This document shows positions 45,063 to 60,248 of a DNA stretch of 64,000 bases, in pieces. Within the stretch, counting starts at the first letter, position 1. Each line of letters opens with the position of its first letter. The DNA is from Syngnathus acus (lineage: Eukaryota > Chordata > Actinopteri > Syngnathiformes > Syngnathidae). The stretch covers positions 6,121,501 through 6,185,500 of the forward strand of contig NC_051104.1 in assembly GCF_901709675.1 (NCBI RefSeq), written 5' to 3'. The notes below the pieces were generated by a model. The model was not told the origin of the DNA. It saw only the letters and a list, made by a program, of their open reading frames with translations, and searched no databases. A program made the translations under genes and the position numbers.

Positions 45063-46488
45063 GTTGACTGAAGTTGCACGTGAAGCTGTCTGTCAGAATA
45101 AATGGACCAACATGCAAACCACTCCTTTTAAGATCTTTGCAAGGGGAGGGGCAAGAGGACAAGAGTTATCTAATCTTCAAGCAGGAATACAAGCGTTCGC
45201 TACATCCATACAAAATGTGCACCTCTACTTAATTTATGTAAATCCAATATGTGAGTTGGCTGAGGTAATGAACTTCGAGGAAGTTTGATTTCTAAGAACT
45301 GATGGAGTGGATTTATTATTTTACAGTATAGCAATCAACTATGATATGGAAGTATGGGTTCATAAGTGATATCTGCACAAGGGTATATTCGAGTTGTTGA
45401 ACTTTTACATGCACCTCAGCACAAACTTATGAGTCATTAGATTACTGAAAGTTGGAACGTGAACATGGAAAACAACATGGAAGATAATCATCGAGTCGTG
45501 AGATAATAGTCTTCAATGGGGGATAAAGTCTTGGTTATCATGTTTATAATCCTGGGCTCGAATATTGGTGTTAAGATTAGGACAGTAGAGTACAGTTAAG
45601 GTCAAAGCCTGCATGTTATGAAAATGCTCTATCAAGCAAGCAAAAGGCACATTAGTTTAATTCGGATACTGCCGATAAATGTAAACGTTAAAACACGTTA
45701 TTTCTTTTTTGATGTTCAAGGGTCGGAATGTGATGTTTGGTTGCTGTCATCGTGTTTTTGGGTCACCTGAGTGGAAAATGCCGACTACTTGAAATAAGCG
45801 TTCTTACCAAGCTACAAACAAATGGTTACAAAAAGAGTAAAGAATACAAAATAAAATTCTAATGATGTCATAAATGGATCATTTTTGGTCGTGTGTGAAG
45901 CACATAATGAGAATGAATATTTGATGTAGAGCTTGCCTAGGATTTCTTCAGATCGTGAACTTGGATGACATTTCACATGGCGTAGATAAGGGAGACAACC
46001 TTTGATACAACGACGTCATCAATACAAACCCGCTCCGACGGTGCGGGCACGAGAAAAGTAAGCTTGTTATTAATTTTCAGCGAGTTGTTACCGTTGCGCT
46101 ATATTTACGGTATTGTTAAGTTTTTCCTCACATATTTAGTTGGAAATGTTAAGAAAATTGCATTATTGGGAAACAAGTTGAGTGAATTAGGTGTGGATTT
46201 AATTAAAAATCAACTTATATTTTTGAGAAAGACCATTTACAAACATCACCATTAAAAATATTAACATAAAGCCTTTAGTATGATTCAAAAATTGAAAAAA
46301 AAACACATCAGGTAACAGTTTGCAGAGGAGTGAAGAGATTGAAAAAAAGTGGACCATTCTGTGAAATCATCAGGTGAGAGGAACGAATAACACTTGTGAG
46401 CGCTGTGGCATGCGGCCTAAATGCAGACACGCATAAAGAATGTTGGAGTGTAAAAAAAAAAAAAAAAAAAAATCCATCTTCTCTGACC
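45063..46488. other. Intergenic region upstream of the bco1-type gene
   Basis: This should hold the oxygenase promoter and the ppp1r16a 3' UTR. An A-run lies at 46452-46471. I see no coding exon; a 63-codon plus-strand frame at 46064 has no supporting features. Confidence 0.4.
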
Positions 46489-50354
<3,866 letters not shown>

Positions 50355-53300
50355 AATGCCGCAGCACCGTCACTCAATATTTCTGCTTTTTTTTTACAAT
50401 TTAAGTGTTGTGTTGGATGTATAATTCAAAATAGGTTTCTTGCATAGGTGAAGGTGCAGAAATCAACAAAATAAAGCCAAAAAAACAAACAAACAGATTT
50501 CAACTTATGTAGTGGAATGAGATGACAAATATCTCCGTGGTTGCAGAAAGAAGCAACACGTAGAATGACTGCAGTGTCTCTTTCCCATGTTTCAGACTGG
50601 AACTTCTATCTGGCCAAGAAAAATGAAAAATGTATCAAAATAACGAAAACAGTCAAACTGAGCATTGTCGCCAATAGTCAGTCCTCCTCTTCGTGCCATT
50701 GGTGTGACACTTGGCCAATAATCCAATGTTGATTTTCAATTTCTCAATTAAATGTTCCTTATGTTCAAGACTAACCCTATCTGGAAAAAAATTCTTGTAA
50801 CTCCAGGAAGCTGCTATTCAAAATCCTTTGGTGGTGACCGGTGATTATTCACAAATCACCATCATTGTATCTGGATAGGATTCTGGCCGGGCCTCCAGGG
50901 GAACCGCGTTGGACACCTTCCGGCTGCAACTGCGGGAAGGGACAATTCATTTAATTGGCATGTTACAGTACAATGTACAAGCGGTTCTCTCTTACACTTA
51001 CTAATTTTAACTCCCTCCTCTCTCCCGAAAGAAACCCGAGACGGTGTGGGACTCTTGTCATTAATGATTGACGCGCCTTGCGGCCCAACGCGCACTTTGC
51101 ATTCGTCGTGCGTAAACACCAGGTAAGACTTGAGGAGGTGTGGACAGATGTGAGGTGGACTCAACCTGGTTTAGGAGTTGAGACAAGGCACGTCACAGCC
51201 TGGCACGCAAGTTCTCATCAGTGGGCCACGTCTGTGGCCTACACACACAACTTGGCTCTTTCTCAGCTCCTCCTATATTATTTAGAGGTCTGTGAGCGCC
51301 GAGAGGAAGGTCAACACGAGGCACTTGGCGAGATAGAGAGTGATTGGCTAAGACCTTGGCGTGATACAAATGTTTGTCATTTACAACATACTATTTTAAG
51401 TGGCTCGCCCTGTTTCTACAATATAAGGATTTCCTTAGATTGAGGCAACAGTTTACAACTCCAGCAATAACACCGAATGTTTTTTTTTTTTCATTTATAA
51501 GGTTTGCGCTCTTCAGACAGATATTTTAAGTGTCAACATTTCCACAGTCAGACTGAGAGGAAAACTACACGCAGTTAGCCGATGAAAAACAACATGTCAA
51601 TTGAAAGGAGATTTGAAGGATTGAAAATCCCCACGAGAACGTTATTAGTGGTAATTCCTGACACAATTTAAAACTGAAGGGGGAAAAAATAACACATTCG
51701 TTGTGTGTTTTCTGTCTAGATATCATTTGGTAAGTCAAACAAGGTGAAGTCACTCAAGGAATTCAAGAATCTCCCTGATAAGAGAGTAATTACGCTTCCA
51801 AAAGCAGCCTGAGTCATACGTATTTTTATTTGATACCATTGAAACCCACTGCGGCTGATCATGCTTGTTGATATGCAGGCTATATTAGACGACTTATCAG
51901 TGTTGGTGTTTGATGGATCGCTGCTTGGCTTGAAAAGGTGACAATAGTAATTAGGCCTCTTTATTACAATCGAGGGTTTTGAATTTTACATTGTGGTTAA
52001 CATACAGGGGGGGGAAATGGTGATAAAAAGGGGACGTGGTAAATCACTGATATACTACAAACTAGTAGTGCAGAATGGAACGTCCTCATGGAGAAATATG
52101 AACAAATATTTAGCGCTTGCATAAATATTCCTGCGTCAATCTGACATTTGTGGACTTTTCCCAACTCTTGACTTAACAGGAAGGGGAGGTCGAGAGCTGC
52201 TCTGGAAACATACAAGTGCAATGAATAGAGCACTATGAACACACTAACGTGCTGTTGAAGCATTCGTCAAGAGGGCGGGAACTAAAGTGGCAGGAACAAA
52301 GCCCCTGTTTAAATCCCAGGTTGGCTCAGGCTTTGAATGTGGCAACATTTGGGAGTAGGCAGGTGGTTGTTTCATTATGAAACGGCGTGGCACGGTCATT
52401 GTGTACCACAGCAGCGACAAAGCGGAGTTCAGTGCGGATGATTCTTGAATGACCCGCTGGCGGATGCCAAGTGAGCTAATCGGCTTAGCAAATAATCACA
52501 CAATCATGATTTAGTGAGTCAGCAGCATGGGCTAAAGGTTTCCCTAATGTCATTGTAACAGTTTCAAAAGAAAGAAAGAATAATAGGACATGGAAATATG
52601 AGGAGAAAATATTTTGAGGAGTCACTTGACTGCTCCTAAAGAGCATTTAGATTCTGCCTGTCAAAATACATCACAGGCAATGCTAAATAAATAAAGATTT
52701 GATTAGAACTTATTTTAAAAAAAAAAATTAGGCAATTAAAGTGAAATTGGATCATTTAAAAAAAAATAAAAATAGAGCAAGATCTCAAAACGTTTCCCAC
52801 CATTAGTGTCAGCTACAACTTGTACAACTCAATACAATAATTCAATACATTTCCATAGTGGAAGTAAAGTCGTGCAGCATTGCTATCTTGAACCTTCAAT
52901 AAAAATGAGTCACAAAAAATATTGTTCATGAGAAGTGAACATACAATCAAAGTCGACCAAGGTCCACTAACTTCAATGCAATGATGAAATATCCTGACCT
53001 TTACTCGATTTTCTCCAAGGTCTGACACCATAAATACCGTCTGTATGCTTGTGTGTGTTTCTGCCAGCTAATCTTCACTTCATTTGTATACTAGTAGTGA
53101 AATAGGCAAATGTTTGATTCTATGTATGTTCTGTACTTACCTGAACAAGAATGGGTAGTGTACATATTAAGATCTTGCAGGACTGGATAGACAAGAATGC
53201 AAACTTTGATTATGTTTAACATAATAATAATAATGTGTGTGCGGTAGGGCCTCTGTTGAGTCCTTTTTAGAGTGACACACCCAATTCAAACAGAGCCTTT

Positions 53301-53849
53301 TTAAAACCTAAGGCAAAATATTCAAATCTGTGACCCAGGCTGGAGAGATCTCACTTGAGTCATTTTTCATTGATGTGAAAACCTTAAGATGCCAGCTTCT
53401 TGCAAGTGGCTTCCCCCAGTTATCTTGAAATTTGAATAATCAAATAAAATGAATGCAGTTACTGTGCAATTAAAAGAGAAATGGATAGAAGTACAAAGTA
53501 TTTGCCATTGCTCCATGTAATGGATGGAAGTAGCATCATTGCTAAAGTAGCCTCAACAGGTGCTCATCGGACAGGTACAACTGACGCTTCGTTCAATTTT
53601 GCTGTTTAATCCAACTAGCGAACCATCCAATGTGCATTCTGTGGCTTCCCTTGGTCAACTTTAAATGAACGCTGGGTTTTGCTTCCTAAATAAAAAGTAG
53701 CCATTCATTCTTCTTCTGCCACGTTAGCACCCACGAGACGCAGGTTAGCAGCGTTTTTCAGCAGCGACGTCGTTCCATAAACTGCGTAGTCAACTTTTCA
53801 AAAGCAAGACACAAAATGAAAAACGACGTGTAACGTCTCTTACCTGCAC

Positions 53850-54070
53850 TGTTGAATGCATGCGAGGAGGAGGGCTCCGGCTCCGGCTCCGGCTCCGGCT
53901 CCTGCGGGAGGTTCTGGAAGTCAGCTGCTGCTCCAGGCACGGCCAGCCCCTCCAGGGAAATGCTTCACCATAACAACCGGACCTGTAACCTTTCCTCCTG
54001 CTGATCACCTCCGCTAGAGGGCGCCAAAGCCTTACATACAACAATATGTACAGTTCTGTGTACATAGTAC
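53850..54070 (-). other. Candidate 5' noncoding exon, probably of ppp1r16a
   Basis: The minus strand ends an exon-like segment at AACAGTGCAG|gtaagaga, a near-ideal donor. It contains a 6-bp tandem repeat (GAGCCG, about five copies, 53877-53908). A 17-codon upstream ORF starts at ATGGTGAAGC (about 53974) and stops before the donor. The position and strand fit a leader exon spliced to the acceptor near 50448. The linkage is inferred. Confidence 0.4.
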
Positions 54071-56153
54071 CAACAATGTGAAAGGAGAATTAAAAACTTT
54101 TCATAGAGCAACAGCGCTATCTTGTGGTGAAAAAAACCCACAATACTTCAATAAATAATTATAGTTTGCCATTTTAAAGACTTTTTAAGACTGTCTTTTC
54201 GAGATGTGGGAAGGTTTTGAGATGAATACATTTCGTTCTACCATTTTATTTTAATATAGTGGTTTTGTCTGAGACAAACGGCATTCAAATTGATCCCATT
54301 TTTAACCCTAATTGGGTTGGTTTTTGTTTTAATGTAAACTGAGACCTACTGAGGAAATAAAACTGCATGAAAAAAGTCCAAGTTAGATGGAACTTGGGTC
54401 GTGGAAAGTCTCCACATTTCCACAAATGCAGAAGTAATGTGAGATGTCTCTGCCACTGAAGGCCTTAAATTCATTTCTCATCTTGGGATGAGCAGGATGC
54501 GATCCTGAGCAGCTTTAAAGGGATTTGTCCAGACACAATCAGTGAACAGTAGTTCTAGAATGAACGCTTTCCCATTCATATGGTTTGCCATTCTTCTCAG
54601 GCATAGCTCACTAATCCAGGCCAAACCCATTAGATGACACTCCAGCACACAGGAAGAGATAGATTGACAGTTTGTATTTAAATCACTGAGCACTTCACTA
54701 TGCATGCAAATTGCTTCCAAACATTGTGCACAAGGAATGAGTGGTGGGGGTTGCCTGCACATGTTTGAGTTCAATCTTACACAAAAAGCTGTGCATCAAA
54801 TCCTTTGCATGAGTATCAAATGCATTTTGGGGGGGCATTCGAAGGGATTATGCTAATTATGACGTTGCACAATATTCCAATACCAAATTGAAACCGCTAG
54901 AGGGAGACACACTTTTGTTTCTGGATACACAGAAATCAGCAAGTTGAATCAGGAAGTACGTCATGAAAAATCTAATTGTGAAATGAATTTAAGCAACAGA
55001 TTCACTTAGTTATTGGAACATTTGAATTGAAGTAAAAAAAAAAAGAAAAAAATGGAAATGAATCTATTTTGGGTCTTTTGCAAATAAGTACAAAATGGTT
55101 CTTGTCTAAGGTGCGAATGTCCTGCCCAGTCTTCGCATCTTGTCAGCCCCACATGGTGTTGAATGCCCCCCCGAATCTATGCTCACATGCTAAGCAGCTT
55201 CTCTTTTTGGGGAAGGATGCTTCTGCTCGTCATCTTGCCAACGGGGTTTCTCCTAATCCAACTTGTTTTCACTGTCTTGCTGGGAAGCAAGAGTTGGCGC
55301 ATTAGCACCACATTAATTGGAACAAAAGACGTGCATTCCCGAAACTCTCCACTTTCTGGGGTGAATGACATCCAGAGAAGTCCAACTGTGAGCAACATTG
55401 CTGGAAACAGGAGCTTTGGAGTTATGCGTGCAAGTTTTCGTGTTCAAATTTTGCATTTGATGATCAATTTAAAAAAAAAGGCAATGTCATTTATTGAATG
55501 AGCTCTCTGAAATGAATTTCATTGCAAAGAGTCTAAAACAATCTTAGATGGCAAATGCTTTTAAAAATAGTAGCATTTTAAAAGTTTTCTTTAGCGGCCC
55601 ATTTTGTATATTGCCGAGAAGAAATTGTTGATTGCATGGAAGGCTCAATCGAAATCACTTGTAACCCAGCCCCCATTGCCCTTTCATTCTGCAGTTTCAC
55701 TTAATACTGATCAATGATTGTAGTTTATTGTTGATCGAATTAGATGTTGATATTTTACCTTCATGATTTTTCTATCTTCTCTGCGGAACCGCAACAGTCG
55801 TGCGTATTTACGCACATTTACGTATACGCACCGAGCAAACACCGCATCAGTGCGTTAAAGTGCTAAATTGATAGTATCATAAAGGTAATTTACAGGTTTA
55901 GTGGCATATACACAAGTCCCTCCCCAGCCCCCCCGTGGTGATCAGTCATCCTGCTCTCAGATAACGCGTCATTCTCTTCTCGATTACGCAGCGGGATTTA
56001 CATGAAACTGTTAATTGTTTGCTCTTCAAATAGTCGGCCTGGAGCCAGCAGTCTGCCACAAGTTAAGGACCGACTCTTTGAGCGCCCACCCCCAACCCCC
56101 CACTCTATCCCTACCTCTCCGTCCTCCTGTCTGGACGTGCTGGAAGAATCAGC

Positions 56154-56168
56154 ATGACAAAACATTAG
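56154..56168 (+). other. Four-codon uORF, apparent relic of the ancestral foxh1 start
   Basis: ATG ACA AAA CAT TAG has A at -3 and is in frame with foxh1 30 bp downstream. The encoded MTKH equals the first four residues that I recall for zebrafish Foxh1 (MTKHW). The Trp codon TGG is replaced by TAG here. Confidence 0.6.
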
Positions 56169-56183
56169 TCGGGGCACAACCTG

Positions 56184-58518
56184 ATGGCACCACCCGCTCT
56201 CTCAAACCTCCGAAACCACCAGCTCGACTTGAGCTGGGATGCGCAGCCGACTTATCCGCCTGGCCACGTTGCGTGGAGCTCCGCAGCTCGCCACTGGAGT
56301 AACCAGCATTCGGCCCAGATGGTCCCCCGGTACCCGCCACCGAGCTTCGAGACGCCCGCAGTGGCGCACCCGCAGGAGCACATGAGCGGTGCATTCATGG
56401 ATAAACTTGTAGAACCAGAACCGTCGCACGGGAGATCTCACGATGCTGACCCCAAACTAAAAGCCGCTACCCGGGATGCGTGGAGCGGTGACCGGGGGAC
56501 AACCAGTGCAAGAGGGGGCAAGAAGAAAAATTACCAGCGGTACCCCAAACCACCATACTCGTACCTTGCAATGATTGCCATGGTGATTCAACGCTCTCCA
56601 GAGAAGAAGCTGACGTTATCTGAGGTAAACTGGAATATAAAACATACATATGTTTCAAACGCACGCTTTATTTTGCGCACGGAGCTGTTTGACTTTAACA
56701 AGCAAATAAAAGTGGACATTTCTTTAAGGAAGCAACATCTAATTGCTGCTGATACTATAAATGTAGTGTCAATATTAGAAAGAAAACAGCAAAGGTTGTT
56801 GACACTTGAGTGACTTCCAGCCATGCCATTATTGGCTTTGCTGTGATAAGCAAGCACTGCAGTGCAACCAGATGCTGATATTTATCACAAGTTTGATTAG
56901 ATACAGTACAGGACCCCCCCCCCCCCCCCCCCAACATCTCCAATTTAAATGAAAGTCATTTGTAAATCAAATACTAAAAGAAATTTTCCTAATTGTCTTG
57001 CAGTGATTCATGTTTTGATGACCTGATTTCAGATTCTGAAGGAGATCAGTACCCTCTTTCCATTCTTCAAGGGGAGCTACAAAGGCTGGAGGGATTCTGT
57101 GCGACACAACCTGTCTTCATACAACTGTTTTGTTAAGGTTTGTATAGTGACACATTGTGAAAGTTCAGTGAATATACAACTTAAATATTCACGCTTAGGT
57201 ACTTGAAAGCTATCATTGCAAATGCAAACCATTTGGATAAGATCATGGATGGAAGGAGAAATTAGTGACGTTAGAATGACGTAAGTTTGATTGACATTGG
57301 ATTGATTTAGGAGCAAATAAGCTGTATCAAATGTTTTTAAAATATGCACAGAAGTTAATTGTTAGCTTGAGTTTGAATCATTTTGGGCAAAACTGCTGAT
57401 ATGCAGTCCTTCTATTTGCAAATATCTACTTCTTGCGACAATACTCTGATAGTCTGAAACCAGTTTGAAGCTTCTATTTGCGGTTATTATGAGTAGATGT
57501 GAAAGTGGCTCACAGCCCAACTGGATTTGTCAGGTCTGAATATTCATTCTCCACCCCACAGGTGTTAAAAGATCCCAGCAAGCCTCAGGGCAAAGGTAAC
57601 TTCTGGGCCGTGGAGCTGAGCTGCGTTCCCATGGAGCTCTTAAAGAGGCAGAACACGGCCGTGTCCCGCCAGGATGAGACCATCTTTGCTCAGGATCTGG
57701 CCCCTTACATCTTCCAGGGACACAAGATAGATTTGGAACCACCGCCGCCCACTGACCCCGTGACCACTCTCCCTCCCATGCAGCCCAGTAACCTCTCCCC
57801 ACCCCAGGAGGACTCATTCCGGCCCAAACTGGACTCATCCTTCGCTATTGACTCTTTGCTCCACAGCCTTCGCCCTAATAGTGGTTCAGAGGTTGTGGAC
57901 ATGAGAGACTGCTGGGGCGAGACTGAGCGCCCCCAGTTATCGCCCCCTCCGCACCCTCGCTACGCTTCCTCCGCCCGCAGTGTTTCTGCCAGCTCAGCTA
58001 GCCCAGCGTCCACCTCCTCTTTTTCTTCTGAGGAAGACTGGAAGTGGGTGTCTCTTCATGGCAAGCGTCTCCCCCCTGATGGTCAAGCAGGGTACGAGGA
58101 ATACAAACCTCCTCTGCAAAAGTCAGCACGACGGGATGCTATTGCAGTCCCTTGGGAGCTGCCCACCTCCTATACCAAATACGCCCCACCCAATGCGGTC
58201 GCCCCGCCAAGCACGCGGTTCAACAGCGGGTCGCTAATGCCCCTACACGGTGGACTTCCTCTTTACGGCTACGGGAGCTCTCATATGGCGCCGGGTCACT
58301 TTCTGGGCCACACCTACTGGCCCATCCTTCCTAGCGGACGGGTTTCCGTCCAACCCACTCCGCTCATGATGGACTTGGACAACATGCTTAAGTCTGTGCC
58401 ACCAAATAAGAGTGTGTTTGACGCACTAATGGCTCCCAATCAAGACTCGCATCACCAAGCAGCCAGTCAATACTCCCTGCAGAATGGGTTATCCTTAAAC
58501 CGGTACTCTCAGTACTGA
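56184..58518 (+). CDS. foxh1: Forkhead box protein H1 (FAST-1), 3 coding exons
   Basis: Exons 56184-56624, 57033-57137 and 57562-58518 join in phase to 500 aa. The forkhead DNA-binding domain runs from [20 protein letters not shown] through SLFPF-type residues ([32 protein letters not shown]) to [12 protein letters not shown]. It is followed by the FOXH1-specific [20 protein letters not shown]. The C-terminus carries the SMAD-interaction motif [10 protein letters not shown] after [16 protein letters not shown]1 recruits SMAD2/3-SMAD4 to Nodal/activin target genes in early embryos. The start used here is the first in-frame ATG after an in-frame TAG, with C at -3 and G at +4. Intron 1 contains an 18-base C run near 56915. 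Poly(A) signals are at 58809 and 59238. The neighbours ppp1r16a and oplah are also neighbours in human. Confidence 0.96.
56914..56932. repeat. Poly(C) tract in foxh1 intron 1
   Basis: An uninterrupted run of about 18 C on the plus strand. Such runs are prone to length polymorphism and can adopt unusual structures. Confidence 0.85.
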
Positions 58519-60248
58519 CTCGGTGGAGCTAGGGCCTCTTTTTTACTGTCACTTTATCGCAATGACATCAGTTTGTACCAAAAAAAAAAGTATTCATAAT
58601 TGAAACTACCTTAAAAGATGCAACCAAAGCAGATCTACTTGAATCCTACAAGTAAAACAATTTGCATATTCCCGCATCACATCACCGCACTGCCGGACTT
58701 ACTAGGGCAGTTTTTCATTAGCAAGATTGTTTTTATTAGACAGCTGAATGTGTTTTGTACTGACTTTTACGGTTGTTTGAAAGGAACAAGGCAGTAAACG
58801 GTGCGTAGAATAAAATCTTGCGGCATTACAAACTCATTAAACACATTACATTTATCCTGCTTTAATAATGCAGTGAAGGCACACAAGTGCCTGATGAATT
58901 GTTTACACTCTATTGCGACATGCACGGATCACTCAGACTTATTATATGTAGCGGTTTGAATGTCCCTTTAAATATTTCTCAGGTTTACCGTTGTTTTTTT
59001 TTTCTTTTTCAAACTGTTAAACCACTACCTCGAGTTTTTATACTGTCGACGATGTAGACTTTGCACAGTGGGTTAATTTGCACTCTTTTGAAGTCATGAG
59101 ATTGTCTATCAAAACAAAAGTATTAAATGTTGAAATGTTTTTGTCCGTTTAAAAAAAAAAAAAAAACTTCTCTTAGCCTCAAGGTTGTCTCAGGGGGATG
59201 AACTCTAAAGAATGTCATGGTGCTCAACAGGTTCTATAATAAAATGATGTTTTAGTACAATTGTTATTTTTTCTGTTTTATAAACTTTTTCAAACTGAAA
59301 TATTAATAATAATAATATATCAGATTTACTCAAGTCAGCATTTAACAGCATTTTGTTAATAGTTGCTTCGGCTTAAACTTGTCATGTTTGGTGTCACAAT
59401 GAGACCTCAGCTCTTGCAAGCTTTGAGCTGATAAAACTAAAGGAGATAATTCTGGAAAGGCTCAAAGGGTTGGGGAGGGACATCTCCAATCCTCATCGTA
59501 CCACAGATGGTGTTAAGCACAGGAATTGAGATCCATAAACAAGGAAGTTATCTTTGATCAATCGTCCACGGGCTACGAATCGGAATTTGCGGGGAGCAAG
59601 AAAGCATCTGATTTACATCCAAGATCCAGCAGCCGTCAACCTCCTGCTGCTTCCTCCGCAGTGGTCGCTATCTCTTTATCAGCAGCCTACGCATGCCAGC
59701 ACTCCCTTACCATGCGCCCCCCCCCATCATTCCTCACCCAAAAAAGGGGGAGGGAAACAACACCCCCGCCCACCCCGCCCTACTACAAGACAATGCAGGA
59801 CTACACCTCAACAATCACTTGCTAATTTAAATGTACGACTTGGTCCTATTGTGCTTGGTTCCAAGAGTAAGCACCATATTCAACTCTTCAAGATACATCA
59901 CATTGGAATGTGGGTGGAGATAAAAGAACAGCTGCAAGATTATTTTTTTGCATGACCTGATGATACAAAAATGATTCGCCTTAGTTAAAAATAAAAAAAA
60001 AGGTAAATATGGAAGGTTTACTGCAGACCTTAAATAGGATTTTTAAACCCTTGCAAAAGACGATATATAGTTCAAATGTATTTTGGCAATGTGCAAATGT
60101 AATTACAGAAAAAAATATTTGGTTCAAAATGATAAAAACGTTTCTGAGAAAAATCTTGCCTTTAATACATCTTATTTTTGTTCACCTTTGAACTTGTAAC
60201 TCCTTCACATCACTCCAACTTTCTTCCACTTGTATTTACTCCGCTCTG
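58519..60248. other. foxh1 3' UTR and convergent intergenic region
   Basis: foxh1 (+) and oplah (-) converge. AATAAA occurs at 58809-58814 and 59238-59243. A proline-rich 99-codon frame at 59526-59825 has no family resemblance and begins in a stretch without exon signals. Nothing else is supported. Confidence 0.45.

Larger units (their letters stand above)
50355..56183. other. Region between ppp1r16a and foxh1
   Basis: The two genes are divergent, so both promoters lie here. A likely ppp1r16a 5' UTR acceptor is at about 50448 (CCTATGCAAG|AAACC on the minus strand), with a candidate first exon at 53850-54070. Exon-like signals occur at 50862-51121 and 55163-55392 and are reported as findings. 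A short ATA/TAA microsatellite lies at about 53220-53235. The rest is AT-rich and unassigned. Confidence 0.4.

Noticed and set aside
59526-59955. Proline-rich plus-strand frames beyond foxh1
   Set aside because: Low-complexity composition from C-runs, no recognisable domain and no splice signals. They lie in the convergent interval with oplah.
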